In this document: positions 23,928 to 35,948 of the stretch, in pieces
Numbering within the stretch: position 1 is the first letter of the stretch
How the letters are laid out: the number at the start of each line of letters is the position of its first letter
Source of the DNA: Mortierella sp. BCC40632
Lineage: Eukaryota > Mortierellomycota > Mortierellomycetes > Mortierellales > Mortierellaceae
Direction: 5' to 3'
Length of the DNA stretch: 64,000 bases
NCBI GenBank assembly: GCA_011634665.1
Contig: WAEK01000019.1
Span: 558,001-622,000 of the forward strand
Made by a program: the position numbers and the translations under genes
The notes under the pieces: generated by a model
The model's database searches: none
Told to the model about the DNA's origin: nothing
What the model saw: the letters and a program-made list of their open reading frames with translations, nothing else

Positions 23928-25078
23928 ATGGCAAAGAACTACATTATCGAGCACATGGAAGAAGGTGCGTGTCCCCCTCTCTTGCATCCGGATGCAGGAT
24001 TCAGTAGTCCGACAATGCATACTTTCTGATCAGCCAGTTAAAACATAGCCTGAAGAAGACTGACATACTTCTCGGTCTTGAATATACTGCGGATAGGCAT
24101 GCATGAGTGGTGCAAGCTGGAGTACGAACACATGGTTGGTAATATTGGACCAGATCATGTCTACTTTACAGCATTGACGCCAAAGACCTTGGCAGATATG
24201 CCTGCATCGCTCGCCAAAGCCCAGTGCCACACAGAGGATATCTTGACTATGGGCGATCGCATCCCTCATGAGAAGGTCTGTCTTCTGGATCCTGCCTCTC
24301 CTACAGTTCTCAGTCCCGAAGATGCTGACAAGTACGATTTTTTCTTGTTTGGCGGAATTCTGGGCGACGACCCCCCAAGAGGTAGATTTAATGTTTTGAA
24401 GAGTAACTTGGTCGTGGCACCCGCATTAGGAACAAAGGGACTAAAGGACTTTCTTATTTTTCCAATCAAACAGATCGTACCGGTGAACTCAGAAAGTTGG
24501 GATTCGCAACTCGCCATTTGGGTGAGGTCCAGATGACGACTGATACAGCCGTCAATGTTACTCGCCGTGTTGTTGAAGGCAGAGGTACAGTTCCAACCTG
24601 GTAGCGGTTGCGGTCGAGTGCGGGAGTGGTCAGGATTCTGGGTATAAGATCCAAGGGCGGTAGATTGTTCAGTATCAACTGTCCTCCCAGAGGCTTAGTG
24701 AGCAGTATATGTCATGACGGACGAGTGGGATTGGTAGCCGCACGTTGAAAATGGCATTGGGGTCTGAAAATCTAGTCATCTCCATTTCACAGTAGTCTAA
24801 CTAGACAGCTTGTCGACTTTTTTTTTTTTTTTCGACTGTTGATAGTTCCTTTGGACAAGATTCCATTTGTCGACCACCCCGAGATCAGACTTCGCAAGGG
24901 TGAGTCTGTGACCATGCCCTTCCGGTATATTGTCAAGGAGGAAGAGCAGTCAGACAGTACAGCGGTGACCGATGGCGAAAAGAAACCTAAGAAGTCGAAG
25001 GGACCACAGCCCTTGCTTCCTCCAGGTATGATTGAGCTCTTAATCAAGGACAATGACTCGGCCTTTGACCTCAACTAG
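23928..25078 (+). CDS. SFM1: SPOUT-family protein arginine methyltransferase SFM1
   Basis: Four exons in phase give 221 residues (yeast Sfm1 is of similar size): 23928..23964, 24097..24381, 24474..24584 and 24846..25078. The start MAKNYIIEHMEE and the following W-C-K-L-E-Y-E-H-M match the family N-terminus. The cofactor-knot region shows YDFFLFGGILGDDPPRDRT, RHLGEVQMTTDTAV and the end IPFVDHPEIRLRKGE followed by TMPFRYI, all SFM1 hallmarks. The yeast enzyme methylates Arg146 of ribosomal protein Rps3. A lysine/acid-rich insertion (EEEQSD..KKPKKSKG) precedes the C-terminal LLPPGMIELL. Intron 3 contains a T14 run near its acceptor. Confidence 0.92.
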
Positions 25079-26183
25079 ATCGAGTCGATAGAATATTTTT
25101 CTCATAAGTAAAAGTCACGGAGCAACTGTAATATTAGCCGCACCTTTACGCATACGGAACTACTCCTAAGAATGAATCGAAGTATCCCGCGGTGGATGGT
25201 TGGAGAGAGGGAGAGCGTAAAACTGCGCCTCTGCTACACAATCCCTGGATAGTAATTAAGGTTTCAATGGGACTTTGCGCCTCACCTCAAAGCCATACCT
25301 CACACTCCTCCTCTGAGGGCTGACAGGCAATTTGGCCAATTTAAGTGGGCTGTTGGGCCTCGGGGCAGCCACGGTCGACACTTTTATTCGTCTCTATGAG
25401 CACAGCCCCAAAGAGTTGTCCAAGTGACAAGAGAATAGGACAGCCTCAGTCCAGAATAAGGGGCAAGCTGTCGACTTTTCTGAGTTTGATTTCACATGAG
25501 CAACTGCTTGCTGCAAGATCGCCGCGTTGCTCGTGGTCAGTAGTATTTTTCCGCTCTGATGGCAGGCAGGAAGGTGTCCAAAAGGAGGATTTCTTCGCCT
25601 TCTTGTTGGCGTCTACTTTAGTTGGCTCAGGCGTTGTTCTTTTTTTTTTTTTGCTCTCTCTCTGCCCCTTGACCTTCATTCTAGCGCCTTGCTTATCTCT
25701 TCTGCTGACCAAGAGTCGACCAGGTTCGGAGGTAACTATCGTAGCCTGGCAAAGGGTCTATAAAAAGGCAGAGTGGGCGTCGTATGGAGCCCCGACACCT
25801 CGCGGGTTAGAATACTGCGACGATTCCAATTCCGAATTTGCCACCAGCGCCCAGTTGTTACCCTTTTGCCTGATTAGTCCCAAGCAGAAGCTTGTTCTCC
25901 TCGACCCGTCTCATCCGTTTCTACTACAAAAGGCGCTCATCTTCCTTTGCACCCCCTCCCCCCCTCCCCTCCCCTTCCCCACACCTTTGCGGAAGCATAG
26001 CCTACACACAAGTAGGGTACAGAAAGACAGCCTGCATTCCGCACAAGCACGGCAAGCTTATCGGATTTAGACAACAAACAAGCGCACAGAGGGCCCGGCC
26101 TCAACTCTCTCATTCAAGTGCTCATCTCGTCATTCGCATCCTCCTCCGCTCATCTGCACTCGGCTATAAAACTGCACCGAATC
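25079..26183. other. intergenic and probable 5' leader of second ABCA gene
   Basis: A TATAAAAA box at 25758-25766 followed by CT-rich sequence is the best core promoter for the gene starting at 26184. A second TATAAAA at 26165-26171 is only 19 bases before the ATG and is probably too close to be its core promoter. A 241-codon open frame across 25345-26070 has simple, promoter-like composition and is not taken as a gene. Confidence 0.4.
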
Positions 26184-29100
26184 ATGTCCTCCCCCAGCAG
26201 CCACCACCGCCGTCAAAACGACCTTCGTCCGAGCCCTCATCTCGCCCCTCGCATTTCTTCCTCATCCTCTACATCAGAATCTCATTCCTTGCACGAGCTC
26301 CTCCCGCGCGCTCACGGGCGGTTTCCCATGGACTCGAAGCATTCCCATCCCTATCCTCCATCCGGAGCCTCACCCAGTCATGTCTCAAGAGTGACCGCCC
26401 AGGCTGCATACGAGGTTGTCTCTCAGCCATCGGCGGCCCAGCAACTGGTTGCACTCACCATTAAGAATGTCAAAATTCGTATCCGCAATATCCCTGAGAC
26501 TGTGTAAGGAAACCTGGAGTTGCTCTTTTTAGTTCCTTGTCTCCTGAAGCGGCTACTGTGCCTAACTCATATCATCCAATCTCAATTGCCCAACTCATTC
26601 TCTCGTTTTGACGCACGCACGCACACACACACGCTCGCATACACACACTCATATACACACACTCACATACACTGACACGCTCGCATTCTCTTCCGCATTG
26701 ACTTGTACTCTCAGTAATGCGATCTTCACGGTATGTTTGTATCTTTGACTGTATCAAATCATACTTTTTCGTATCGGAAAAAAAAAAGTTCTTGGCATCT
26801 AATCAATGTTCCTTTCTATCAATGGTTGTGCACATCGCACTAAACAACAGCCCGTGTGGATGATGCTTGTTCTTGTCTTCCTTCATCTCTCGGCGAAGGA
26901 AGCTTCACACCGTAAGATACAGCTACTGTCATTTGGGGACTAGCAGGGCACTAGTATGAATCACGTTTAGCTAATCAGGGGTGCACCTGTTCCTTTCTCT
27001 TCTTTTAGACATGGCTGTGAAGGCATTGCCATTCCTCTCTGACAACACTTGCAGATCTGTGGCAGACTGCACCTATTTTGGCTTCACTGGAATCCCAGCA
27101 TCTGACCCGATCATCAGTGAGCTCAGCGGCTTCTTTGCTGCATCAGAGCCTCAGACAGTGGTCCCGAAACTATTTGCAGACGAGGCGGCCATGAGGGCCG
27201 CCTATGATTCATCGCCTGTCAACTTTGTGGTTGGTGTCGTCTTTACTAGTCCGTCAACTAGGCTGTCAGCACCACCAACTCAGAACCTACAATATAACTA
27301 CACGATCCTTGCCAACCACACTGCATATGTGCAAGAAGAGTATCTATCCTCCCGTTTCGCTACCGCTCAGGTGAGCTCTATTTCTTACATTTTCGCGTGT
27401 TTTACCGCAGGAGGCTGTATCTTTCTAGATTCTCCATGACAGAAACACTTACGACTGCAACCCCCCCCCCAAATAGGCCTATGTTGAGCGTGCGGCAATC
27501 AATCTTCGTCGCAAGGCCAACAACAAGCCCGCACTCTCTTCACCCTTGCCACTAAAGAATGCTCCGCCTACGGCAATCACAGGAGCTGGCCGCACTTTCA
27601 TCTCCTTTGCAAACTTTGTTGGCATTGGTTCTTCCATCAACTCGGCTCTCAACGCTTTCTACGTTATTTTCTGCTTTCAGGCTGTCTGGCTGGGAGTGCT
27701 AAGCATAATGACTGTCGAGAAGCATGAGAAGATTCGAATGGTCATGACCATGATGGGCATGCACCGGAATCCATATCTAGTCTCACTTTGGTTGATGCAA
27801 AAGTAAGGAATTTCTCCTCAGCTCCTCAGTGCACCCTTTGTCTATCATATACTCTATGTCGCTACCACTACCATTTCGATATTGCAAGAAGGATGACTCA
27901 TTAAGCTCTCTTTGTTGCGACTTTTAGCGTTCAGAACCTAGCCACATGTGCATTGATGATCTTGATCCTCTTTGTCGGCAGGATCTTCACCAACTCAAAT
28001 GCGTTGATCGTCTACCTCCTCTTGATCCTCTTCTCCTTCAATTGCACTGCACTCGGCTCACTCGCGTCCGTGATCGTCCCGGACCCTAAGAAGACCAACA
28101 TAGTCTCGTTCCTTCTTTTGGCAATCACCGTCGGCAGCTATGGAATCTGCTCTGCCCTGGTCTTTGGCAGTAGGCAAGTCGATCCTACAACAGAGACCCT
28201 TGTTTACTTGATCCCATCGGTGGCTCTCGGACGTGCTATTAACTACATCACCAACATTGAGCTTGCTCTTGGCGGGGTCACATGGGACAACTTGTCGTCG
28301 GGACCATGCGCGAAGGCATTGTGGATGTTGGCTGTGGACTGTGTCATCTTTTACTTTTTGGCTTGGTACTTGGACGCAATCTTCCCAGGCCAATACGGTA
28401 ATCCATTGCCATTCGACTTTTTCCTCCGTCCAAGTTACTGGGGATTGGGTCGTTACCGTAGAACCGAGTCACAGAACGAACAATTTGCAGCTGCAGGACC
28501 CTCTGCCTCGGGTCACTCAGACTCGACTACAAATCACAAAGAGCATACAGATATGTTTGAAAAGGTGGATATTTCACGGATCCCAGTCGAAGACCGTAAC
28601 ATGATTAAGGTACAGGGTCTTCGGAAGCATTATGATTCCTCAATCGGCTATGCGTATAATCTTCCCTTGCTCGGACTTCTCTTCAGGATCTTTTACCCAC
28701 CAGACTCGGCACGAACCACTGGAGCATTTGCAGGAGTCCAAAGACAAGAGGTTGTCGCTGGCCTGGATCTTGAGGTTCACCGCAATGAGATTTTTGGATT
28801 TTTGGGCCATAATGGAGCAGGCAAGACCACTTCGCTGTCCATTATCATGGGTATGATCAAGCCCTCGTCTGGATCCGTTATCGTCAACGGCCATTTGTTG
28901 CCAGGCAGTGACGGTGTCGGATACCGCAAATTGGACATGCGAACACTGAGCCAGGTTCAGAAGCAGATGGGAATCTGTCCTCAACATGATGTTTTGCTGG
29001 ACAAGTTCACTGCCTGGGAGACACTCAAGTTGTATGCGACCATCAAAGGTGTCAAGGTCATTCGACGCAAGATTGAAGACGCTAATGCCCCGACTTCATC

Positions 29101-29908
29101 CACCCCCGAACAGCTGTTGGATGAGTATCTAGAGCATTTGTTGGAAGATGTTTACCTCAAGGAGAAGAAGCACGAGCGGGTCTCGACCTTTTCGGGAGGC
29201 ATGAAGCGGAAACTCAGTGTTGCACTTGCCTTCTTGGGCGATCCCAAGATCGTCTTGTTGGACGAGCCCACAACAGGAATGGATGTGTTTACAAGGAAGC
29301 AGGTGTGGCAAGTGATGCAAGATTCGAAGGCTGGGCGTGCGATCCTGTTGACAACACATTCGATGGAAGAAGCTGATGCTCTTGGTGATCGGATTGCTAT
29401 CCTTTCAAGGGGTCAACTTCAAACACTCGGTACATCCTTGTTTTTGAAGAACCGATTCGGATTGGGATACCGCCTAAGTATGGAAAAGAGACGAGTTATG
29501 CTCGCGGACCAACAGCAAAGCAAAGATGTCCAGTCCACCAGTGTCATGACAGAAGAACTATCAAGTCAGGTGATGCTGTTTGATGAGGCGGCAACCACGG
29601 CTATCGTACAAAGACACTTCCCAGATGCGACTGTCGATGTGAACACGGCGACAGATATTACATATGTACTTCCCACAACTGGTACACACGAGCAAAGGGG
29701 CGGACTCACAGCCCAAGAATACATTGAGGCGAAGAAGGCAGCGTTGCCAGGTCTGTTTGAACAATTGGACCGAGAGATTGCAGCAAATCGACTGGGAGTC
29801 CGGAGTGTTGGTCTCTCTGTGACGACGTTGGAAGAGGTCTTTGTTAGCCTGCAGGAGCAAGAGGAGCAAGAGCGAGCTGCGAAGGATGAGGCCTCTGCTC
29901 AGCGTTAA
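26184..29908 (+). CDS. ABCA-type transporter (single NBD, longer N-terminus)
   Basis: Six exons were assembled, all in phase, for 1,021 residues: 26184..26503, 26715..26730 (16-base micro-exon), 26851..26911, 27009..27370, 27477..27802 and 27928..29908. A Ser/His/Pro-rich cytosolic N-terminus (~105 residues) precedes the first membrane helix (PVWMMLVLVFLHLSA). A long extra-cytosolic domain with Cys pairs (DNTCRSVADCTYF) and NxT sites comes next, then a membrane block from 27640 to 28400. The NBD has Walker A GHNGAGKTT (~residue 654), signature FSGGMKRKLS (~783), Walker B KIVLLDEPTTGMD (~802) and H-loop TTHSMEEAD. It is an ABCA lipid-transporter-like protein, clearly related to but longer than the first copy, so it is not a recent duplicate. 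A 30-residue acidic linker sits before the end. Confidence 0.83.
26608..26695 (+). repeat. CA-rich simple repeat in ABCA intron 1
   Basis: Imperfect (CA)n/(CACG)n/(CATA)n repeats lie inside the first intron, ending about 20 bases before the micro-exon acceptor. Confidence 0.8.
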
Positions 29909-31131
29909 ACCGTCGGAAGTTATTTATCTATTTACTTTTAGCTAGAATCGAAAATATATTTGGTTTTCCCTCCCTCCTCTACTCATTTCGTCATGATCTG
30001 CCTCGTGTCTGGTGTGAAGGGCGAAATTCCTATGCGGCCTGTGGTCACTCCTTTATCGGCAACCTTTGCTGAGTTGCTGGAGGCGAAAGAGGTGTGCAAA
30101 TGTTGATAACCAGCTATCCGGGGGTTGTTGAGGCCACGCCCGATCACTGTAGAAGGCTAAGCTCCGCAACATGAGCCCAGGATTCTCCTTGGCTGTGTTC
30201 CTGCTTGGTAGAGACAGGGGACAACATGCGAGACCCCACAAGGCACGGATAGGCGGAAAGGACAGGGACCAGAACAAGCACGAACGCTATTGGAAGAGAG
30301 GGCCTTTAATTGTTCTTTTCCTTGTGTTCTTTTTTAAGGTCGGCATTAGGGTATTCGAGAGAGCATTTAGAAGACAGAGGGTCAGAGGTACCTTGCCACG
30401 AGTTCACCTTTCTCTACTCTGGAGTATGTAAGCGCTATCCACAACAAACAGAGAAGGGCGGTTTCTTTCAGGCAGACGCATGGTTGGGATAGGAGACAAA
30501 GAGGCACCTGCATCGGAATGCTTCCAGGATCTGGTACGACTTAATGCGGAGAAGAAGGGCGAGGAGAAGGGTCTATAGTGTGGTGCTAGGTCTGCGGCCA
30601 TGCACGCCATCGTGTGTCTCCCGTGCTCTCTTGTATTAAGCGCAACCCCAAGCTCCAAAACGACTCTGTCAAATTGGCGCTTTGGACCGCTCTAGACAAT
30701 CCAAACAAGCTTGCACCGTGCTTGGGGTTGAGGTGACTGTCTCCACAAAAGGCTGTCAGAGAGATACCGAGCGGCAGCACAAGGTGCCGGAGCGGGGCTA
30801 GGCGGTACGCAAAAAAAAAGTCGCCATGGCGGATGTCTCGCTGCGTTTTCTTTTCTTTTCTTTTCTTTTTCTTTTTTTACCTGAACGTCTTTGGTGTATA
30901 AAAGGTTGCCGGCAAACCCTCGGCCCAGGACTGGATTTACATCTGATTGCTCTCCTTGCATCATCTCATTTCACATCTGGTCACATCCCTTTCCTCTCCC
31001 TTTTGTCTCCTCCTCTCACTCCTCTACTTCAGCCTCCTTCTCTGTCCCTCTCCTCTTCACGACCAGTCCTTCGTCCCCTTGCACTAGACCCACATCCAAA
31101 CACTCACTCACATCCAGAACATATCCCAATC
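29909..31131. other. intergenic; promoter of MscL gene at its end
   Basis: No gene is supported in the first kilobase. A TTTTC/TTTTCTTT tract (30846-30880) and a TATAAAA box at 30897-30903 lie about 235 bases before the MscL ATG, followed by a CT-rich leader. Confidence 0.45.
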
Positions 31132-32580
31132 ATGAGTGCCCAAGCCCCGTCCACGACTGGTGAAGTTCATCCTCTCCAGCCAACGTCTTCCTCGCAGCAG
31201 CACCTTTCTTCGCACCAGCAGAGCCAGGATAGTGCTGACACTATTCGTGATGAGAAGCCTAAAAAGCGGAATCTCAACCCAGCAAAGGCTGTCATCGGAG
31301 GAGTCAGCCAGGGTGCTTCGGCTGTCCGTGGTGGGCTTTCCCATGGTAATTCTCTTTCTCGCTAGCTCGATTGGAAGTCAGGGGAGAGGGGTTGCTTTTT
31401 TTTTTTTTTTTATTGTCTCTTGACCGTTAACAGTAGTAATCCTCTGGTTTTTTTTCGCTTTCCTCTTTACCCTGCTCTTTCTCCAGTTGAGAAGGGCGTC
31501 ACGACTGTGGGTAGCAAGCTGAACAAGGTTCCAGGCGTCAGCCATGGAAAGTCTTTCTTTTCTGACTACCGCAAGTTTATGGACCGCGGCAATGTCATTG
31601 ATCTGGCTGTTGCCGTTGTTATTGGTAAGGCTTTTCTTCGGAAGTATCTGTGAACGTACTCATTTAGTGTCCCTCTACCGAAGCTAACCCGACATTGGTC
31701 AACCTTGCTTTTAATGGTGAACGTGTGAATAGGTGCTGCATTCACGGCTGTAAGTCGCCAACCTTGTTGACCCGTTTGTTTCCCTTGGAGGACAAAAATG
31801 ACCAATCATCTGATGAGGTTCTAACCAATACTTGATCTCTAATTTCATGCACTGGAAACTCTAGATTGTCACTAGTTTGGTCAATGACATTATTACACCC
31901 GTCATTGCCTTAGCGACCGGCAAAAACTTGGAGGAGAACTTTATTATTCTGAAGCGAAGCAACAACGCGACTTATCCAGCCGATTATGTGGTAAGGAACC
32001 TCTCTGAAAGGAAGGTGACGAAAGAACAGCCAAAATACATTTCGTCCATCTGCTGACACAGAGCTATCTTTATCTCGCCATTTTAATGCTGATAGTTTCC
32101 CACCAGACTTATGGCCAAAGATGCTGGTAACATCACCTGGAACTGGGGCAACTTTTTGCAGACTGTCATCAACTTTTTCATTGTCTCTGCCTGTGTCTTC
32201 ATTCTCGTCAAGGGTAAGAAATGGAATACAAAGACTGCAAGATTACGCGTCGGTTGAAGAGGTGTCTCTTGTACTAATCCTATACTTTCTTTGTTCTTTC
32301 GTTCGAACCAACAGTCTATCAAATGAGCCGTAACACAGCTACGGCAGTGGCCGAAAAGAAGTGCGACTACTGTCTCAAGGATGTCCCTCTTGATTCGGTT
32401 CGGTGCCCTAACTGCACAACATGGCTCGACTGGGATGCCTGTGCAAAGACGATGGCCATTAAGGATGCGGCCGCAGCGTCCTCGATTTCAACAGCCATTT
32501 CATCGCCCATGCCCGGGGTGTCCCCGTTCGTGGACTACCCACCTTCTCAACCACCAACAGCACCTCTGGGACGGTTCTAA
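31132..32580 (+). CDS. MscL-type large-conductance mechanosensitive channel
   Basis: Six exons in phase give 292 residues: 31132..31345, 31487..31624, 31733..31749 (17-base micro-exon), 31865..31990, 32096..32213 and 32315..32580. An N-terminal Ser/Gln-rich extension (~95 residues) precedes the MscL core. The core comprises FFSDYRKFMDRGNVIDLAVAVVIGAAF (amphipathic S1 plus TM1, with the pore-lining glycines), IVTSLVNDIITPVIALATG, a loop with NAT and NIT sites, and TM2 (LQTVINFFIVSACVFILV). A C-terminal CxxC..CxxC ribbon (CDYC..CPNC) is typical of fungal MscL homologues. Bacterial MscL opens under membrane tension to relieve osmotic shock. The location and gating of the fungal form are unknown. 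Confidence 0.9.
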
Positions 32581-32984
32581 GGATGGACACGTAGAGATTA
32601 GAGTAGGGGAGTAACTAATAGAAGCATTTTTAAAACATCAACAGATCTAATTGCACGAAAAATACTGTCACTTGCTGAAGCGTTAAAGAACTACAGCTAG
32701 GCACTCGGACTTGAGTTTAGAGCAAAGCCAATGGTATGAGCGTGAGGATAGGCAAAGTGGCTTTAAGGCATTATGTTTTATTAGGTAGTCTCTAGTTCAA
32801 CGCAACCTCAAAATGGAACCAGTATCCTAGTCTCTTCCAACTTTGGCAGAGAGAGAGAAGGATAGAGGGAGAAGCCAATGGTGCCAATTACTTTCTTGAT
32901 TGAGTATCAGGCTTACAACCCTGATCATTCCAGTGTCCTTGGCCCTTTACCCCCCTCTAAATTTGGAGGTCGGCTCATCAGCTC
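32581..32984. other. 3' flank of MscL gene, nothing seen
   Basis: AT-rich sequence with no coding support marks the boundary between the conserved gene block and the GTPase array. Confidence 0.4.
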
Positions 32985-33740
32985 TTGAGAATTGCCTTCA
33001 GTCACACAGCTTGTAGAGAAAGACCCTTCTTATCTCTATGCAATGCTGTGCTTCGCCTTCCTTACGGTACGCCACTTTGTGCGGCACTGACCTTCCGCCT
33101 TCGCCCTTTCCATCGGAACCACCAGTCACCCTTATATCATCAGGAAGGCAAACAGCTACATACAAACGAGGCGTAGGCGTAGTCAGCGAAAGTTGTCAGT
33201 TCCTGTCCTCATCTTACATACCGAGTGATTTCTACGCTCCTATCATCGACTTGAAAACCGAGGAGCCATTGACGAATAGAGCTCTTGAAGGGTTTCTCCG
33301 AACAAGTCCTCCAGCTGATTGTCCTCAGATCCTGAAAAAGATTAGAGATCCACAGTCTTGTCTCGGGTTAGAAAAAGTAGAGACAATTGAAATCAAAAAT
33401 GCAGACTACTCAAGCAGGGATGGCTTTCAAAAAGTAGTACCAGAGTAGGGGGTCAGTAGGAGAAAGATCCTCCTTGGGGTTGTTTGTTAGGAGAGTTGGT
33501 TGGGACTAAGAAAAGAGGGTGTCTGCAGTCAATAGAAAGCGGACCAATACAACACTACTAGTCTTTGGTCATGCAAAGGGGAACGCGGATTCTTCCCACG
33601 TTCACCTGCATGTATGTGTTTTGGCACAGTCACCCAGCTCCGCCCTGCTGTGTCCCTTCGCCTTTTGGCCAAGCACACAGCGGGGTGCCTCGCCACTGGT
33701 GTAAAGGCTATGATCTCATGGGGTCCGATAAAGACTACAT
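32985..33740 (+). repeat. paralogous noncoding block A (upstream of the GTPase remnant)
   Basis: This block resembles 46310-47100 by eye along its length. Shared segments include agctcttgagaattgcc, then acacagcttgt and cccttctta, the region around 33300-33450, and the segment ending tctttggtcatgcaaag. The two blocks lie in front of two sister GTPase copies, so they look like ancient duplicates of one unit. The 136-codon frame inside it (33038-33448) is broken in the other block and is probably not a gene. Confidence 0.6.
33567..33575 (+). promoter_or_regulatory. shared upstream motif GGTCATGCA
   Basis: It sits in a longer segment (caataca..act..agtctttggtcatgca) that recurs at 46962, 55006 and 61374, with weaker versions at 35422 and 59440, each ahead of a GTPase gene. 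Confidence 0.4.
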
Positions 33741-34079
33741 CCGAGCTAAGACTCTTGTCATTTTTTTTTCCTTGCACGAATTTACTGGGACCATGCTGGG
33801 CTACTAGATGCTGGTCCAATACAGAGTGCAACGTGGGGGAGGGGGAGGTCATGTGAAAGAGAGTTTTATCCTTCCCGGAGTCCCCGGTAATGCTTGGACA
33901 AAACTCACAACTTTTCATGGATCACCCTAGTCGCCTACTTCTTATTTTATTTTTTTTTTTTTTTTTTTTTTTGCCTCAGAGGTGTCTGCAAAACCGTTAC
34001 CAGTAGCTTTGAGTAGCTCCTACAACGCAGAATTTCAAACTTTTGCAAATCATATTTCTTCAACCACAATTTTTTCACC

Positions 34080-34660
34080 ATTCAAACAACCCGGTGGACC
34101 CTTCTCATACGGAAAAAATCCAGTCTAGGCCCTCAAGGAACATGAGATACTTATCAATATCCAACAGTCATAATAGACACCCAGAGATTGTGCGGCTTTA
34201 GGAACAAGGACTACGTGACAAATTTCTACAGTCAGGAGCTGGCAATGGGTTTGATGAGAAGGGTACCACTAAAAACTCTTCTTTGTGGTGTCAGGTTACA
34301 GTCGTTGCATCTCACCGCAAGATCTGGTACTCATGGGCGCAGGGGAATGGTGCGGTACGAAAAGTCGATTTAATCAGGATTGATTTCCGGGTCGGTTATC
34401 AGCCAGACCCATGGCACTGAGGAGTTCGAAACATTAAAGCAAGACACGACCCAGGACACAGTCCGGAACTACTTTAATCAGATGGTACAGAGAGAGAGAG
34501 AGAGCCAGGACATTCTGGTCCGATAGTAGGGTCAAGTATGTCATCTTGTTGCGGTATGCTGAGAAAGCTGTCAGAAACAAGGAGCTCGCTGGGCTTAGAG
34601 ATTTAGAAGGCAGTGAAAATAGGGAAAAGAATGGCAGGAGGTTCTGTGAATGGATACTCC
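34080..34660 (+). pseudogene. remnant of an array GTPase
   Basis: Nucleotide similarity to the intact family members runs from the cggtggacccttctca segment (equivalent to the LGGSF region) through the switch region (atagacaccc), the ctcttctttgtggtgtcagg block (KLFFVVSG), the agatctggtactcatgg block (EDLALM) and the tgcggtatgctgagaaagctgtcag block (LRY-EKAV). Indels and stops scatter this over several frames and the P-loop is lost. It is closest to the truncated copy at 47435, sharing the gtatggcacagagagtc-like segment and upstream block A. It is a dead member of the array and extends the array's left edge. Confidence 0.75.
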
Positions 34661-35948
34661 AATACACCAAAGTTCTTCTCTGTATTGGCAAATGACAGTC
34701 CAGGCTTTTTTTTTTTCTTTATGGATCTGACGTTCATACAAGTGACTGAGGTCATTTGTTTTTCCGAGGAGGGCCCGTTGAGGGTCCGAATGAATGCTAA
34801 CCATGTTTAGAGTTAAGAATATTTCAAGAGACACGAACAGAGAGTTGACGGGGACCACGACCAGAGTCCGTTTTTGAAGTCTTGAAAAAAAAAAAAAAAA
34901 GGCACATGATCGCTTAAATGTGGTCAAGCTCCAGGGCGTAATCTTGTTGCAAAAGACAAGGAAGCAGTAGATAAAATGTAGTCTGCTCATATTCTCATAG
35001 AATACACAAAGACTTTAGACGAGACATCAGTTGCAAAATGTAGGAATGTCAAACGATCCGTACGTGATGCTCTTTCTGACTTCGGACTAAATTGATAAAG
35101 GTGTTTTTAGGCTCATTGAGCAGGTGCGGGTGCGGCAGTACTCACAAGCATCATATGAGCGCCAGTTTTTTATGAGAGAAGTGAGAGATTGACTGGCTGA
35201 GGGTCCTTCTTATTGAGGGTGATCACAATGTGAGGGTTTCCCGACAGTGGTAAATGTTTCTCTGTATGCAAAATAGATATGGGGTTCACAGCAATGTCAG
35301 CGGAATTGAATAAGTGCCAAGCATTATCCTCTTGCCTCGGAAGAAATCGCCAGGGCGAAGAGGATAGGGGAGAGTCTCTGTAGTCGATGGGAGGCGAACC
35401 CATCTAACAATACTGGTCTCTGGACATGCGAGGGAAGGCTGCCCCTTTTCTTTCCCAAATAGGTGTATTCGAGTGTATCACTCGCCTCTTGACCAGGTAC
35501 GCGGATATGTACTTCGCCCACATGCAGATGCGGGCACTGATCCCTCGAGCTGGATCCGTGCACTCTGACATTTCTTTATTTGTAAAGGGATCAGAGACTC
35601 AATGCCAGATTGAATGGTTGATGTCTGTTTGAAGTGAGAGTGTTTTTTTTCTCACCCTTCGCCCTCAAGATCATCTGGGAGTGTTAGTAGACTTGGAAAC
35701 TATTCGCAGCGCATCTCGTGTTATCGGGATGAGAGATTTTTATTTACTCTTAGTACTGTAGCCTTTGCCTCAGTAGTTTCTGCACTACGGGTTGGGGTTA
35801 TAAAACCATGACCTCTCAACAAAATTGTCTACAGTCTGATCATAGCTTACATCCTGTCCATCCTATTTCTTCACTCTGTTCTCTCACTCTCTCAGGAATC
35901 TACCCCCAATAGATCTACCCTTTTATTTTTGATACACTATTACTTACT
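34661..35948. other. upstream region of the double-G-domain gene
   Basis: No gene is supported. The region holds a T9 run (34708), an A16 run (34885), the weaker shared motif (35422) and an acttcgcccacatgcag segment (35511), a version of the tgcttcgcccacttg motif that precedes other array genes. Confidence 0.45.
35799..35805 (+). promoter_or_regulatory. TATA box of the double-G-domain gene
   Basis: TATAAAA lies 150 bases before the ATG and is followed by a CT-rich leader with repeated ctctcactctctc segments. Confidence 0.55.

Noticed and set aside
25345..26070. 241-codon plus frame upstream of the second ABCA gene
   Set aside because: It contains the TATA box and CT-rich leader, has biased simple composition and no recognisable domain.
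26165..26171. TATAAAA just before the second ABCA start as its core promoter
   Set aside because: Only 19 bases before the ATG, so transcription would start inside the coding region; the box at 25758 is preferred.
33038..33448. 136-codon plus frame in block A
   Set aside because: The corresponding frame in the paralogous block at 46.3-47.0 kb is broken by stops and indels, so it is not under coding constraint.
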